DNA from: Burkholderia cepacia ATCC 25416
Lineage (GTDB): Bacteria; Pseudomonadota; Gammaproteobacteria; Burkholderiales; Burkholderiaceae
Assembly: GCF_001411495.1 (NCBI RefSeq)
Contig: NZ_CP012982.1
Location: 1,922,001 to 1,986,000, forward strand
Direction: 5' to 3'
DNA length: 64,000 bases
In this document: positions 42,353-50,656 of the stretch, piece after piece
How positions within the stretch are numbered: the stretch's first letter is position 1
Layout of the letters: every line of letters begins with the position of its first letter
Translations under genes and position numbers: made by a program
Notes under the pieces: model-generated
Told to the model about the DNA's origin: nothing
Databases searched by the model: none
Seen by the model: the letters and a program-made list of their open reading frames with translations, nothing else

Positions 42353-43042
42353 ATGATTGTCGACACCGGCTGCCAGCCGCTCATGATCCGCTCGCCCGGT
42401 GCGGGCCGGCGGCGTCTTTTCTCCACCGGTTCTCCCGAACCTCATGACATGCCGTTGCCGGTCGAGCCGGAGATCGGCGACATCGTGTTCATCCGCGTGA
42501 CGGTGCGGCCGTTTCTCGAGGTCGCTAGCGCGACACGGTCGTGGACGAATCACGTCGGGATCGTCGTCGGCCGGCGCGGTGGCGAGCCGCTCGTCGCCGA
42601 GAGCACGTTTCCGCTGTCGCGCGTCACGACGATGTCGCGGTTTCTTGCGCGTTCCCATCGCGGCGCATGCGTGATCGCGCGGCTGAAGCAGCCGTTCGAT
42701 GCCGCGCAGCGGCGCCGGCTCGTCGACGCGGCGATGCGCCGGGTCGGCGTGGTCTACGACACGGGTTTCAATCTCGCGTCGCGCCGGCAGTTCTGTTCGC
42801 GTTTTGTTCGGGAGGTTGTGCGTGACGCGACGCGGATCACGCTCGGCGATGTCGAAACCTTCGACACGCTGCTGCGCCGGAATCCCGATCATCCGCTCGG
42901 TTTCTGGAAGGTCTGGTACTTCGGGCGGATTCCGTGGCAGCGCCGCACGGTGACGCCGGCGAGCTTGATGGACAGCCGGGAACTGCGCGTGGTAGTGGAT
43001 ACGCGCGATCGTACCGACGATGCTTGCGCGGGCGGGGATTAG
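42353..43042 (+). CDS. YiiX/YebB-like permuted papain-like peptidase/amidase (C92-type)
   Basis: 229 residues, ATG at 42353 with GAGG 8 bp upstream; an internal ATG at 42449 (MPLPVEPEIGDIVFIRV) is an alternative start and marks where the conserved domain begins. Circularly permuted NlpC/P60 marks: the N-terminal strand GDIVFIRV, the His in SWTNHVGIVVG, the acidic ESTFPLSRV segment, and the Cys nucleophile in FCSRFVREVV. Relatives act on lipids or peptides; the substrate is unknown. No signal peptide is visible. Confidence 0.8.
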   Translation: MIVDTGCQPLMIRSPGAGRRRLFSTGSPEPHDMPLPVEPEIGDIVFIRVTVRPFLEVASATRSWTNHVGIVVGRRGGEPLVAESTFPLSRVTTMSRFLARSHRGACVIARLKQPFDAAQRRRLVDAAMRRVGVVYDTGFNLASRRQFCSRFVREVVRDATRITLGDVETFDTLLRRNPDHPLGFWKVWYFGRIPWQRRTVTPASLMDSRELRVVVDTRDRTDDACAGGD

Positions 43043-43121
43043 GCGGGATGCAAGGCACTTGGGCGATCAGTCGCGCGAGGAACCGACGGCCGATTCATGC
43101 ACGTCCGTGCGTTGGTGCGAC

Positions 43122-43409
43122 TCAGGCGAAAGAGATCACGAGTTTCTTGCCGCATGCGGCCGCATACTTGCGCAGCGTATCAATCGACGGCGAGTGCTGG
43201 CCTGTCGCGAGCGCACGTTCGAGCCGCGTGACGGCAGGCGCCTTCGTGCCCATGCGCTCTGCCACATCGGCTTGCGAAAGACCGGCGGCTCGCCGGGCGG
43301 CCAGCATTGCGTCGAGCAGCGCGAATTCCTCGCGGTTCAGCCGGTCGTACTCGGCGCATACCGTCGGATCGGCCAACGCGCGCTCGCGCAGTGCCTTATA
43401 GGTTGCCAT
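43122..43409 (-). CDS. Antitoxin of the second HigBA-type module, XRE-family
   Basis: 95 residues, start complementary to 43407-43409, overlapping the toxin end by 14 bp. Helix-turn-helix GLSQADVAERMGTKAPAVTR at about residues 42-62, and the C-terminal LRKYAAACGKKLVISFA is identical to the antitoxin at 4988-5320. Expected to neutralise the toxin and repress the operon through the palindrome at 43740-43753. It lacks the N-terminal extension of the first antitoxin. Confidence 0.9.
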   Translation of the reverse strand: MATYKALRERALADPTVCAEYDRLNREEFALLDAMLAARRAAGLSQADVAERMGTKAPAVTRLERALATGQHSPSIDTLRKYAAACGKKLVISFA

Positions 43410-43737
43410 CTCGAATCTCCTTCAATCGGCGGCGCGCGGTTTCCAGGTCCTTCTGCGGCGTTTTCTGCGTCTTCTTCACGTAGCAGTGAAGCATGACGAT
43501 CCGCCGGTTGACGACCGCGCAGTAAAACACACGTGCGATATCTTCCAGGCCCTTCAACCGCATTTCGTACAACCCGTCGCCCATCGGCCTGGTGTGAGGT
43601 TCGCCCGGATTCGGGCCGTACTGCTCCATGCGGTCAGCGAGTGCGAAGAATCTGGCGATCAGCGTTTTCGGCAACGCAAATACGCCAGCCTCGACTTGCT
43701 CGCTGAAGAAATGGATTTCATCCGCGACGGTTCGCAT
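43396..43737 (-). CDS. Toxin of the second HigBA-type module, RelE/HigB superfamily (Gp49-like)
   Basis: 113 residues from the ATG complementary to 43735-43737. It aligns along its length with the toxin at 4663-4995: VFALPK near residue 20, the GLYEMRLKG strand, DIARVFYC, and LHCYVKKTQKTP followed by a basic C-terminal helix. By family an mRNA interferase. The operator palindrome ends only 2 bp before the start codon and no Shine-Dalgarno is visible, so the message is leaderless or the start is slightly different; no other in-frame ATG or GTG exists before the conserved core. Confidence 0.87.
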   Translation of the reverse strand: MRTVADEIHFFSEQVEAGVFALPKTLIARFFALADRMEQYGPNPGEPHTRPMGDGLYEMRLKGLEDIARVFYCAVVNRRIVMLHCYVKKTQKTPQKDLETARRRLKEIRDGNL

Positions 43738-43739
43738 AG

Positions 43740-43753
43740 TAACAAATTTGTTA
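43740..43753. promoter_or_regulatory. Palindromic operator of the second HigBA-type module
   Basis: TAACAAATTTGTTA, a perfect 14-bp palindrome, differing from the TAGCAAATTTGCTA of the first module only at the third base of each arm. In both modules the palindrome ends exactly 59 bp before the Phe codon of the conserved FALPK motif. Confidence 0.8.
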
Positions 43754-43812
43754 TTTCCTTGCAGGAAGGAGCGCCGTCGTGTCTGTCATGAGGGCGGCTC
43801 GTCGAATGCACG

Positions 43813-43852
43813 GAAGCACCGGAGAAACGTTCAGGCGTTTCTCCGGTGCTTC
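43813..43852. terminator. 17-bp perfect stem-loop between lysE-like and higBA genes
   Basis: GAAGCACCGGAGAAACG (43813-43829) pairs perfectly with 43836-43852 around loop TTCAGG. It lies about 100 bp past the LysE-family stop on the minus strand and insulates the toxin operon. No T-run follows on either strand. Confidence 0.6.
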
Positions 43853-43952
43853 GTTGCTGATGTGCGAGCCAGATTGTTTGGCTGTGGCCTGAATTCGGCT
43901 AGTTGTCCGAATGGATATCAGGCCTGCCCGTGCGCTTCTGCAGGAAGCGAGA

Positions 43953-44585
43953 TCAGTTCCGCCCCGCCACCGCGAGCCTTGCCGCGAGCCCCACGAACAC
44001 CGTACCGAGCAGGTATTGCGGCAGCTTCGACGCGCGGCGGCGCGCGCCGATCCGCCGGCTCAGCCGGCTCGCGGAGAGAATCACCGCGCCGTTCACGACG
44101 AGCCCGATCAGGTTGAGCACCGTCGCGAGCACGAGAATCTGCACGGCGATCGAGCCATGCTCGGGCCGCACGAACTGCGGGAATAGCGCGAGCACGAACA
44201 GCGCCATCTTCGGATTCAGCAGGTTCGTCGTCAGGCCCTGACGGAAGATCGTAGTGGTCGAGTGGCGACGCTGCGACGCGACAGGCGACAGCGAGGTTGC
44301 GTCGGAACGGAACGTCTTCCACGCGAGATAGAGCAGATACGCGGCGCCGGCGAAACGCACGATGTCGTACGCGATCGGCACCGCGAGAAAGAGCTGCGAC
44401 AGCCCGAGCGCGGCGGCGAGTGCATGACAGTAAGTGCCGGCCTGAATGCCGGCGAGCGTCGCAAAGCCAGCACGCCGGCCCTGGCTCACGCTGCGGGACG
44501 CGATCAGCAGCATGTCGGGCCCCGGCGTGGCGGTCAGCGCGAGACACGCGCCGGAGAACAGCGCGAGCGTGGAGAGGTCGATCAT
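43953..44585 (-). CDS. LysE/RhtB-family amino acid exporter
   Basis: 210 residues, start complementary to 44583-44585. Six hydrophobic segments as expected; family marks LALTATPGPDMLLIASRSV near residues 15-35, GIQAGTYCHALAAALGLS, AGAAYLLYLAWKTFR and FRQGLTTNLLNPKMALFVLA. Members export amino acids, homoserine lactones or analogues. Single gene, divergent from the TPS system across 294 bp. Confidence 0.93.
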   Translation of the reverse strand: MIDLSTLALFSGACLALTATPGPDMLLIASRSVSQGRRAGFATLAGIQAGTYCHALAAALGLSQLFLAVPIAYDIVRFAGAAYLLYLAWKTFRSDATSLSPVASQRRHSTTTIFRQGLTTNLLNPKMALFVLALFPQFVRPEHGSIAVQILVLATVLNLIGLVVNGAVILSASRLSRRIGARRRASKLPQYLLGTVFVGLAARLAVAGRN

Positions 44586-44765
44586 GGGAATCCCTTTTGC
44601 GTGAGCGGCGTAAAAAGGAATGCCAGTTTAGGAGTGCCGCTGCAGGCGGTCAACCGTGCTCGCGCCATGATTTGGCCGACGGCCGACAGGCTTCCATCCT
44701 TTCGATAAAACGGAAGCCGTCTTGACCATTCGCTCGCTTCGTGCGACTGCATCAGCAATTAACAA

Positions 44766-44796
44766 TTTAGTCACGAATTTTCGTACGTGATCTAAA
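44766..44796. promoter_or_regulatory. Imperfect inverted repeat upstream of the TpsB gene
   Basis: TTTAG-TCACG-N10-CGTGA-TCTAAA: 10-bp arms interrupted by one extra base, in an AT-rich stretch 84 bp before the TpsB start. Candidate binding site for a regulator of the adhesin operon. Confidence 0.4.
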
Positions 44797-44879
44797 TACA
44801 TGCGAAATGTCTGTCTGTAGCATTCGGCCCTTGAGTCAGTGCTGGCAAGTGCCTTGCCGGCAAGGTCCGAACCTGTTCC

Positions 44880-46652
44880 ATGTGGGTAGATCATATGCAA
44901 GTCGTCGACCACCGTCGGGTCGATATCGGTAACGTCGAAGCGACACGATCGCTCGATGGCGGTTCGTATGCGGTGCCGCGCGACGCAAGCGTGACGCGGC
45001 GGGCCCGCCACGCATTGTGCGCGGCGCTGATCTGCGGCGGTGCCGCGGGCCTGTTCGAACCGGCGCTTGCGCAAGTGCCGGACGCGGGGCGAGCGATGCG
45101 CGACATCGAGACGCCGCGTCCGGATCTGCCGCCGGAATCCGCGCCAGAGCTTACGGTTCCGCCGTCGGAAGAGGCCGCCGAGAGCGCGCCGGAGTCGGGG
45201 CCGCTCGTGTTCGTTCGCGCATTCGCGCTCGACGGCAATACCGTGTTCGGCAGCGACAAACTGCTGCCGCTCGTCGCCGATCTGGCCGGCGGCACGTTGA
45301 GTTTCGCCGACCTGCAACGCGCCGCCGGGCGTATCACAGCCTTCTATCGCCGCCATGGCTACGTGCTTGCACGCGCCTACCTGCCTCGCCAGGACATCGA
45401 TGACGGCGTCGTGCGTATCGAAATCACCGAAGGGCGCTACGGCGCCATCACGATCCAGAACCATTCGCGCGTGCTCGGTGCCGCGCTGCGCCAGCCGCTC
45501 TCGGCGCTGCATCCGGGCGATGTCGTACGCGGGACCGATCTCGAGCGCAGCCTTTTGCTGCTCGACGATCTCGCTGGCGTCGGTGCGCGCGGCACGTTGC
45601 GTCCGGGCGAAACGCCCGGCACCACCGATCTCGTCGTCGACGCCGACAAAGGGCCGCTCGCGTCCGGATCGCTCGAATTCGACAACTTCGGCGACGTGGC
45701 GCTCGGGCGCTACCGTCTCGGCGGCAGTATCGACGTCAATTCACCGCTGCGGCTCGGCGATCGCCTGAGCCTGCGCGGGCTCGTCAGCAACGAACTGCAG
45801 CGCTACTACCGTGCCGCCTACCAGGTACCGGTCGGGCCCGCGTCGACGCGGGTCGGCGTCGCGTATTCGTCGCTGCGCTACCGGCTCGGCGGCGCGTTTT
45901 CCGATCTCGATTCCCAAGGCCGTGCGAGCGTGCAGACCGCGTACGTCACGCAGCCGCTCGTGCGCGCGCGCACCCTGAGCGTCACCGCGCAGATCCAGTA
46001 CGAAAACAAGAACCTGCGCGACGACTACGGCGTATTCGACATCCGGCGCGACAAGAACGTCGGCCTGTGGACCTTCGGCGTCAGCGGCAACAGTCAGGAC
46101 GGCTTGCTGGGCGGCGGCCGCAACGGGTTCTCGGTGATGTTCGGCGTCGGGCGGCTGCGCAGCAACGATCCGTTCGAAGCGGATGCGCTGAAGAAGTCGA
46201 TCGGCAGTTTTGCGAAGCTGAATGTGAGTGCGCTGCGCGTGCAGGCGCTGGGGCGGAGGCTCGAGTTGTACACGCAGTTCAGCGCGCAGCTCGCGTCGCG
46301 CAATCTCGACGAATCGGAGAAGTTCAGTCTCGGCGGCCCGTACGGCGTGCGCGCGTATGCGCTCGGTGCCGGCAGCGGCGACCAGGGCTGGCAGGCCAGC
46401 GCGGAGCTGCGTTATCTCGTCGCGCCGGGATGGCAGGTCAGCACGTTCGTCGATGCCGGGCGCGTGCAGGGCGACAAGCACCCGTGGACGCGAGAACGAA
46501 ACATGCAGCACATGCAGGCCGGCGGTGTCGGCGCGAGCTGGTATGGCGCGAAGCGCCAGGTGACGCTGACGGCCGCGTGGCCGCTCGGCGCGGCGACCGG
46601 CTCGCCGACCCGCGCGCCGAGCGTATGGGTTCAGGCCGCTCAGTATTTCTGA
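44880..46652 (+). CDS. Two-partner secretion outer-membrane transporter (TpsB; ShlB/FhaC/HecB family)
   Basis: 590 residues, ATG at 44880 (a second at 44895). The N-terminal region is longer and more charged than a usual signal peptide; the hydrophobic core is at about 45-62 and cleavage is expected after EPALAQ. A Pro/Glu-rich linker follows. POTRA-type region begins about residue 108 (VFVRAFALDGNTVFGSDKLL; ITAFYRRHGYVLARAYLPRQ). The C-terminal ~370 residues form the 16-strand barrel, with the conserved LGGPYGVRAYALGAGSGDQG loop and a terminal Phe. It recognises and secretes the TpsA protein encoded 63 bp downstream. Confidence 0.95.
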   Translation: MWVDHMQVVDHRRVDIGNVEATRSLDGGSYAVPRDASVTRRARHALCAALICGGAAGLFEPALAQVPDAGRAMRDIETPRPDLPPESAPELTVPPSEEAAESAPESGPLVFVRAFALDGNTVFGSDKLLPLVADLAGGTLSFADLQRAAGRITAFYRRHGYVLARAYLPRQDIDDGVVRIEITEGRYGAITIQNHSRVLGAALRQPLSALHPGDVVRGTDLERSLLLLDDLAGVGARGTLRPGETPGTTDLVVDADKGPLASGSLEFDNFGDVALGRYRLGGSIDVNSPLRLGDRLSLRGLVSNELQRYYRAAYQVPVGPASTRVGVAYSSLRYRLGGAFSDLDSQGRASVQTAYVTQPLVRARTLSVTAQIQYENKNLRDDYGVFDIRRDKNVGLWTFGVSGNSQDGLLGGGRNGFSVMFGVGRLRSNDPFEADALKKSIGSFAKLNVSALRVQALGRRLELYTQFSAQLASRNLDESEKFSLGGPYGVRAYALGAGSGDQGWQASAELRYLVAPGWQVSTFVDAGRVQGDKHPWTRERNMQHMQAGGVGASWYGAKRQVTLTAAWPLGAATGSPTRAPSVWVQAAQYF

Positions 46653-46715
46653 GCACGCGTGATCGTTCCGTCTGGCAAGGCGGGGTTGTAAATATAAATT
46701 GAAGAGGATACCAAA

Positions 46716-49700
46716 ATGAACAAGGCCTATTCATTGGTGTGGAATGAAGTGCAGGGCGGCTGGTGCGCAGTCGGGGAAACGGCGCGCCGTCGCGGCAAGT
46801 CGGGCGGCGGCAAGCGCCTGCTCGCGGCGGGCGTGTCGCTGCTGGGGCTGGCGGCAGCGTCGGGTGCGTACGCACTGCCGACGGGCGGCGTGATCGCGGG
46901 GGGGCAAGCGGACATCGCGACGTCGGCGGACAACAAGACGATGTCGATCAACCAGCACACGGACAAGCTGATCACGAACTGGCAGGACTTCAGCGTGGGC
47001 GGCGGCGAGCGGGTGTCGTTCAAGCAGCCGACGAACCAGTCGATCGCGCTGAACCGGGTGATCGGGGCGAACGGCAGCCAGATTCACGGTCAGATCGACG
47101 CGAACGGTCGCGTGTTCCTGGTGAACCCGAACGGGGTGATGTTCGGCTCGGGCGCACAGGTGAACGTGGGTGGCCTGGTGGCGTCGACGCAGAACCTGTC
47201 GGACGCTGATTTCATGGCGGGCCGCTACCGGTTCGCGGGCACGTCGGGTCAAGCGGTGGAGAACGCGGGGACGATCGCGGCGACGGAAGGCGGCAGCGTG
47301 GCGCTGCTGGGCGCACGGGTATCGAACACGGGCGTGATCCGCGCGCAGATGGGCCGCGTGGCGCTGGGCGCGGGCAATGCGTTCAACGTGAACTTCGACG
47401 GCAGCGGGCTGCTGAACCTGCAGGTCGAAGGCGGTGCGGTGGACGCGCAGGCGAACAACGGCGGGCTGCTGAAGGCGGACGGCGGGGAAGTGCTGATGAC
47501 GGCGCGCGCGGCAGGCGACCTGCTGGGCTCGGTGGTGAAGAACAGCGGCACGATCGAGGCGAAGGGGCTGAGCAGCCGCGCCGGGAAGATCACGCTGGAC
47601 GGTGGCCAGGTGCATGTCGCGGGCAAGCTGGACGCGAGCGCGCAGGACGCATCGACGACGGGCGGCACGGTGACGACGCGCGGCGAGCGGGTGGTGGTGT
47701 CGCGCGACGTGCAGGTGGATACGCGTGCGGTGTCGGGCAAGGCGGGACTGTGGACGATCGAGGCGGCCAACGCCGGGGTAGGCGGCAACGCCGACGTCGT
47801 GATCGACGGTGAGACGTTGTCGCGCAACCTGGGCACGACGAACGTGGCGCTGACCAACACGTCGGGCGACCTGACGGTGGGCGACGCGGTGAACTGGGCG
47901 AGCGACAACGCGCTGGCGCTGACGTCGAAAAAGGGCAACGTCGACCTGAAGCAGTCGCTGACGGCGAGCGGCGCGAACGCGGGCGTGACGATGAACGCGG
48001 CAAAACAAATCCGGCTCGGCAACAAGGTGACGTTGACGGGCGAAAACGCGAGCCTCGCACTGAACTCGGGCAGCGGGCATACGCTGACGAACGACGATGC
48101 GGTGGTCACGCTGTCGGGTCGCAATGCGTCGTTCTCGGCGAACGGCGAAGCGTATCGGGTGATTCACGATCTCGCTGGGCTGCGCGGTGTCGACGGCAAC
48201 ATGAACGGTCGTTACGTGCTGGGTAATGCGATCGACGGCAACGGCGCGCAATTCCGCAGCCTCGGCGGCAACAGCGCGAGCTTCGGCGGCGCGTTCGACG
48301 GTCTGGGCAATACCGTGCGCAACCTGTCGGTCACGAATCCCGGCGTGGCGGTCGTCGGGCTGTTCGCGTCCAATACCGGCCGTATCGCCAACCTCACGCT
48401 TGAAAAAATCACGGCACGGGCATTTGCGCCGGCCAGCGGCTCGCCCGTCAGCGTCGGCGCATTGGCCGGCTACAACATGGGCGAGATCTCGAACGTGAAG
48501 GCGAAGGACGTCCTGGTAAGCGGCAGCGGCCGTACGATGGTCGGTGGCCTGGTCGGCAGCAACCTGAGCGGCACGATCGATCGCGCATCCGTTTCCGGCC
48601 GTGTCGAAGGCGACAAGGATGCGATCTCCGTTGGCGGACTGGTCGGAGAAAACATCACCGTCCTGTGGCCGAATCGCGGCGACGCGATCATCAGCAACAG
48701 CAGCGCCAACGTACAGATCGGCAGCCAGTCGGCCGGCAACACGGGCGGTCTGGTCGGTCTCAACCGTGGCGTTATCAAGGCGTCGACGGCAGCAGGCAGC
48801 GTTACGGCCATGGCCCGCGGCGCGCGTGTCGGCGGTCTCGTCGGTGTCAACGACGGCGCGAACAAGGCCGGGCGCATCAACGCTTCTTCGTCGTCCGCGA
48901 GCGTGCGGGCCGGCCATGACGCGACGGCGGGCGGCCTCGTCGGCTACAACACCGCATCGATCGAGGCCTCCGACGCGACGGGCAGCGTGACCGTGGGCGA
49001 CAACGCCAAGGCGGGTGGCCTCGTCGGGGAAAATCTCGGCAAGATCGCAGCGTCGACGGCGGGCGGCAATGTCGTTGCCGGCAAGTCGGCCATCGTCGGC
49101 GGGCTCGTCGGCGTCAACCGCGCGACGATCCTGGCGTCGACGGCGAACGGTAGCGTTCAGGCCGGCAACGCCGCGGTGGCGGGCGGGCTCGTGGGGTATA
49201 ACGCGGGCACCGTCAGCGCATCCACCGCGAACGGCGACGTCTCGACGGGTGCCGACAGCGATCTGGGTGGCCTCGTCGGCCGCAACGACTTCCTCGGCAA
49301 GGTGATCGCATCGAGCGCACACGGCAACGTGAACGGGAGCGACGACGTGAAGGCCGGCGGCCTTGTCGGCTCGAACCTCGGCAACGTGGACGGTTCGTCG
49401 GCCAACGGAGCGGTCAAGGTCGGCGCGCGGGGCCAGGCGGGTGGTCTCGTCGGCGAAAACTTCGGCACCGTGGCCGCTTCCTCGGCCGACGGCAACGTAT
49501 CTGTCGGCGATAGCGGCATCGCGGGCGGTCTCGTCGGCATGAATGCCGGCACGGTGGCGGGCTCTAAAGCAAGAGGGGCCGTGAACGTAGCCGGTACGGG
49601 CAAGGCAGGCGGCCTGGTCGGATTCAACATGGGCCGCGTGTCGTCGTCCAGCGCGTCGGGCGACGTCGTCGTGGGCGCCGATAGCGCCGTCGGCGGTCTG

Positions 49701-50051
49701 GTCGGCCATAACTTCATGGGCGCATCGATCGATGCATCCGACGCTTCCGGTTCGGTGAAGGGCGGCGATGGCAGTTCGGTCGGCGGTCTCGTCGGCGCAA
49801 ACGACGGCAAGATCGCGTCGTCGTCGGCGTCGGGTTCAGTGTCCGGCGGGCGCTATGCACGGCTGGGCGGCGTGGCCGGCGAAAACTTCGGCAACGTCGA
49901 TCGTTCGAGCTCGAGCAGCCGTATTGCCTACACGGCCGGGTACGACCAGTTCTACGGTGGGCTGTTCGGTGTCAACTTCGGCTGGATGAGCGGCAATAGC
50001 GTGAGCGGAAGCGCGGCGACGGTGCAGCTCGTGGGCCTCAATCTCCGCTAA
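46716..50051 (+). CDS. TpsA exoprotein: filamentous-haemagglutinin-type adhesin with GLUG repeats
   Basis: 1111 residues. The extended signal peptide (ESPR) is clear: MNKAYSLVWNEVQGGWCAVG, then a hydrophobic core ending SGAYA. The TPS secretion domain (about 50-300) begins LPTGGVIAGGQADIATS and has NQSIALNRVIG and NPNGVMFGSGAQVNVGG. From about residue 580 to 1090 there are about 18 GLUG-type repeats, [VA]GGLVGxN at intervals near 28 residues, forming a continuous beta-solenoid. The protein ends soon after the repeats (VQLVGLNLR) without a recognisable toxin domain or anchor, so I read it as an adhesin rather than a contact-dependent inhibition toxin. No immunity gene follows. Strong terminator at 50239-50279. 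Confidence 0.95.
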   Translation: MNKAYSLVWNEVQGGWCAVGETARRRGKSGGGKRLLAAGVSLLGLAAASGAYALPTGGVIAGGQADIATSADNKTMSINQHTDKLITNWQDFSVGGGERVSFKQPTNQSIALNRVIGANGSQIHGQIDANGRVFLVNPNGVMFGSGAQVNVGGLVASTQNLSDADFMAGRYRFAGTSGQAVENAGTIAATEGGSVALLGARVSNTGVIRAQMGRVALGAGNAFNVNFDGSGLLNLQVEGGAVDAQANNGGLLKADGGEVLMTARAAGDLLGSVVKNSGTIEAKGLSSRAGKITLDGGQVHVAGKLDASAQDASTTGGTVTTRGERVVVSRDVQVDTRAVSGKAGLWTIEAANAGVGGNADVVIDGETLSRNLGTTNVALTNTSGDLTVGDAVNWASDNALALTSKKGNVDLKQSLTASGANAGVTMNAAKQIRLGNKVTLTGENASLALNSGSGHTLTNDDAVVTLSGRNASFSANGEAYRVIHDLAGLRGVDGNMNGRYVLGNAIDGNGAQFRSLGGNSASFGGAFDGLGNTVRNLSVTNPGVAVVGLFASNTGRIANLTLEKITARAFAPASGSPVSVGALAGYNMGEISNVKAKDVLVSGSGRTMVGGLVGSNLSGTIDRASVSGRVEGDKDAISVGGLVGENITVLWPNRGDAIISNSSANVQIGSQSAGNTGGLVGLNRGVIKASTAAGSVTAMARGARVGGLVGVNDGANKAGRINASSSSASVRAGHDATAGGLVGYNTASIEASDATGSVTVGDNAKAGGLVGENLGKIAASTAGGNVVAGKSAIVGGLVGVNRATILASTANGSVQAGNAAVAGGLVGYNAGTVSASTANGDVSTGADSDLGGLVGRNDFLGKVIASSAHGNVNGSDDVKAGGLVGSNLGNVDGSSANGAVKVGARGQAGGLVGENFGTVAASSADGNVSVGDSGIAGGLVGMNAGTVAGSKARGAVNVAGTGKAGGLVGFNMGRVSSSSASGDVVVGADSAVGGLVGHNFMGASIDASDASGSVKGGDGSSVGGLVGANDGKIASSSASGSVSGGRYARLGGVAGENFGNVDRSSSSSRIAYTAGYDQFYGGLFGVNFGWMSGNSVSGSAATVQLVGLNLR
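48453..49990 (+). repeat. GLUG repeat array within the TpsA gene
   Basis: About 18 imperfect in-frame repeats of roughly 84 bp encode [VA]GGLVG-x-N-x-G-x-[IV]-x-[AS]-S units. The DNA identity between units is modest, so the array is old, but it could still recombine. Confidence 0.9.
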
Positions 50052-50238
50052 ATCGGGAACTGATCGGTCCCGTTCCGGGAGGCGGCGTTCGTTGCAGTGC
50101 CGCTCGCCTCCCGGGCACGTCGTGCTGTCGCGGCTTCGACTCGACGCCCGTTCGGCGTAGGTGCCGGGCGGGTTGGCCGGTCGGCGATGGTGGTATGCAT
50201 GCCATAGCCGACCGGTCGTCGTCGAAACGATGTCTTTC

Positions 50239-50279
50239 AAAGGTTCTTCACGTCGCTTCGTGAAGAACCTTTTCTTTTT
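50239..50279 (+). terminator. Strong intrinsic terminator after the TPS operon
   Basis: AAAGGTTCTTCACG (50239-50252) pairs with 50259-50272, a 14-bp perfect stem with a 6-nt loop, running into TTTTCTTTTT. It separates the TpsBA operon from the sensor-kinase gene. Confidence 0.92.
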
Positions 50280-50656
50280 GGCGGCGAGCCTGACACGCCC
50301 GCAGAATCGTCGGAACGGTCGGTATTCGCGTCGGCAGTACGCGTCATGGCGGCAGCGCGATCGGAGTTATCTCTAAAAAACTTCGACACATTGCGTTGCC
50401 CGAGAGGTTGATCCGCCGAACACGCATTCAACGCAATGCGGAACAAGCGACTCATATTTGCGGCATCAAGGTTCGGTCAAGTCCGAAAGTATTTCGACAT
50501 TCTGTGTGACGTGTACGAAATGGTTCATTCGATGAGGACGCCCGCGCGGGCCTTTGGCATGATCGGAAATCCCTCTTTTTTCAGGTGTATTCCGAGACGA
50601 TCACGGGTGCCGGAACGACGTCGTTCCGGTTGCGTTCGCGATCGTCGCCGCGCGCC
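50280..50656. other. Region upstream of the first hybrid kinase gene
   Basis: 377 bp between the TPS terminator and the kinase. It has an AT-rich element TTATCTCTAAAAAA (50366-50379) resembling TTATCTTAAAA upstream of the response regulator gene (54250-54260). No gene with a ribosome-binding site was seen. Confidence 0.4.

Noticed and set aside
46731..49709. 992-codon minus-strand ORF opposite the TpsA gene
   Set aside because: Composition (His/Arg/Ala-rich) is that of an antisense shadow in high-GC DNA. The plus-strand ORF has an ESPR signal, TPS domain and repeats.
46716..50051. Reading the TpsA protein as a contact-dependent inhibition (CdiA/BcpA) toxin
   Set aside because: No C-terminal toxin domain and no small immunity gene follow; the protein ends at the GLUG repeats.
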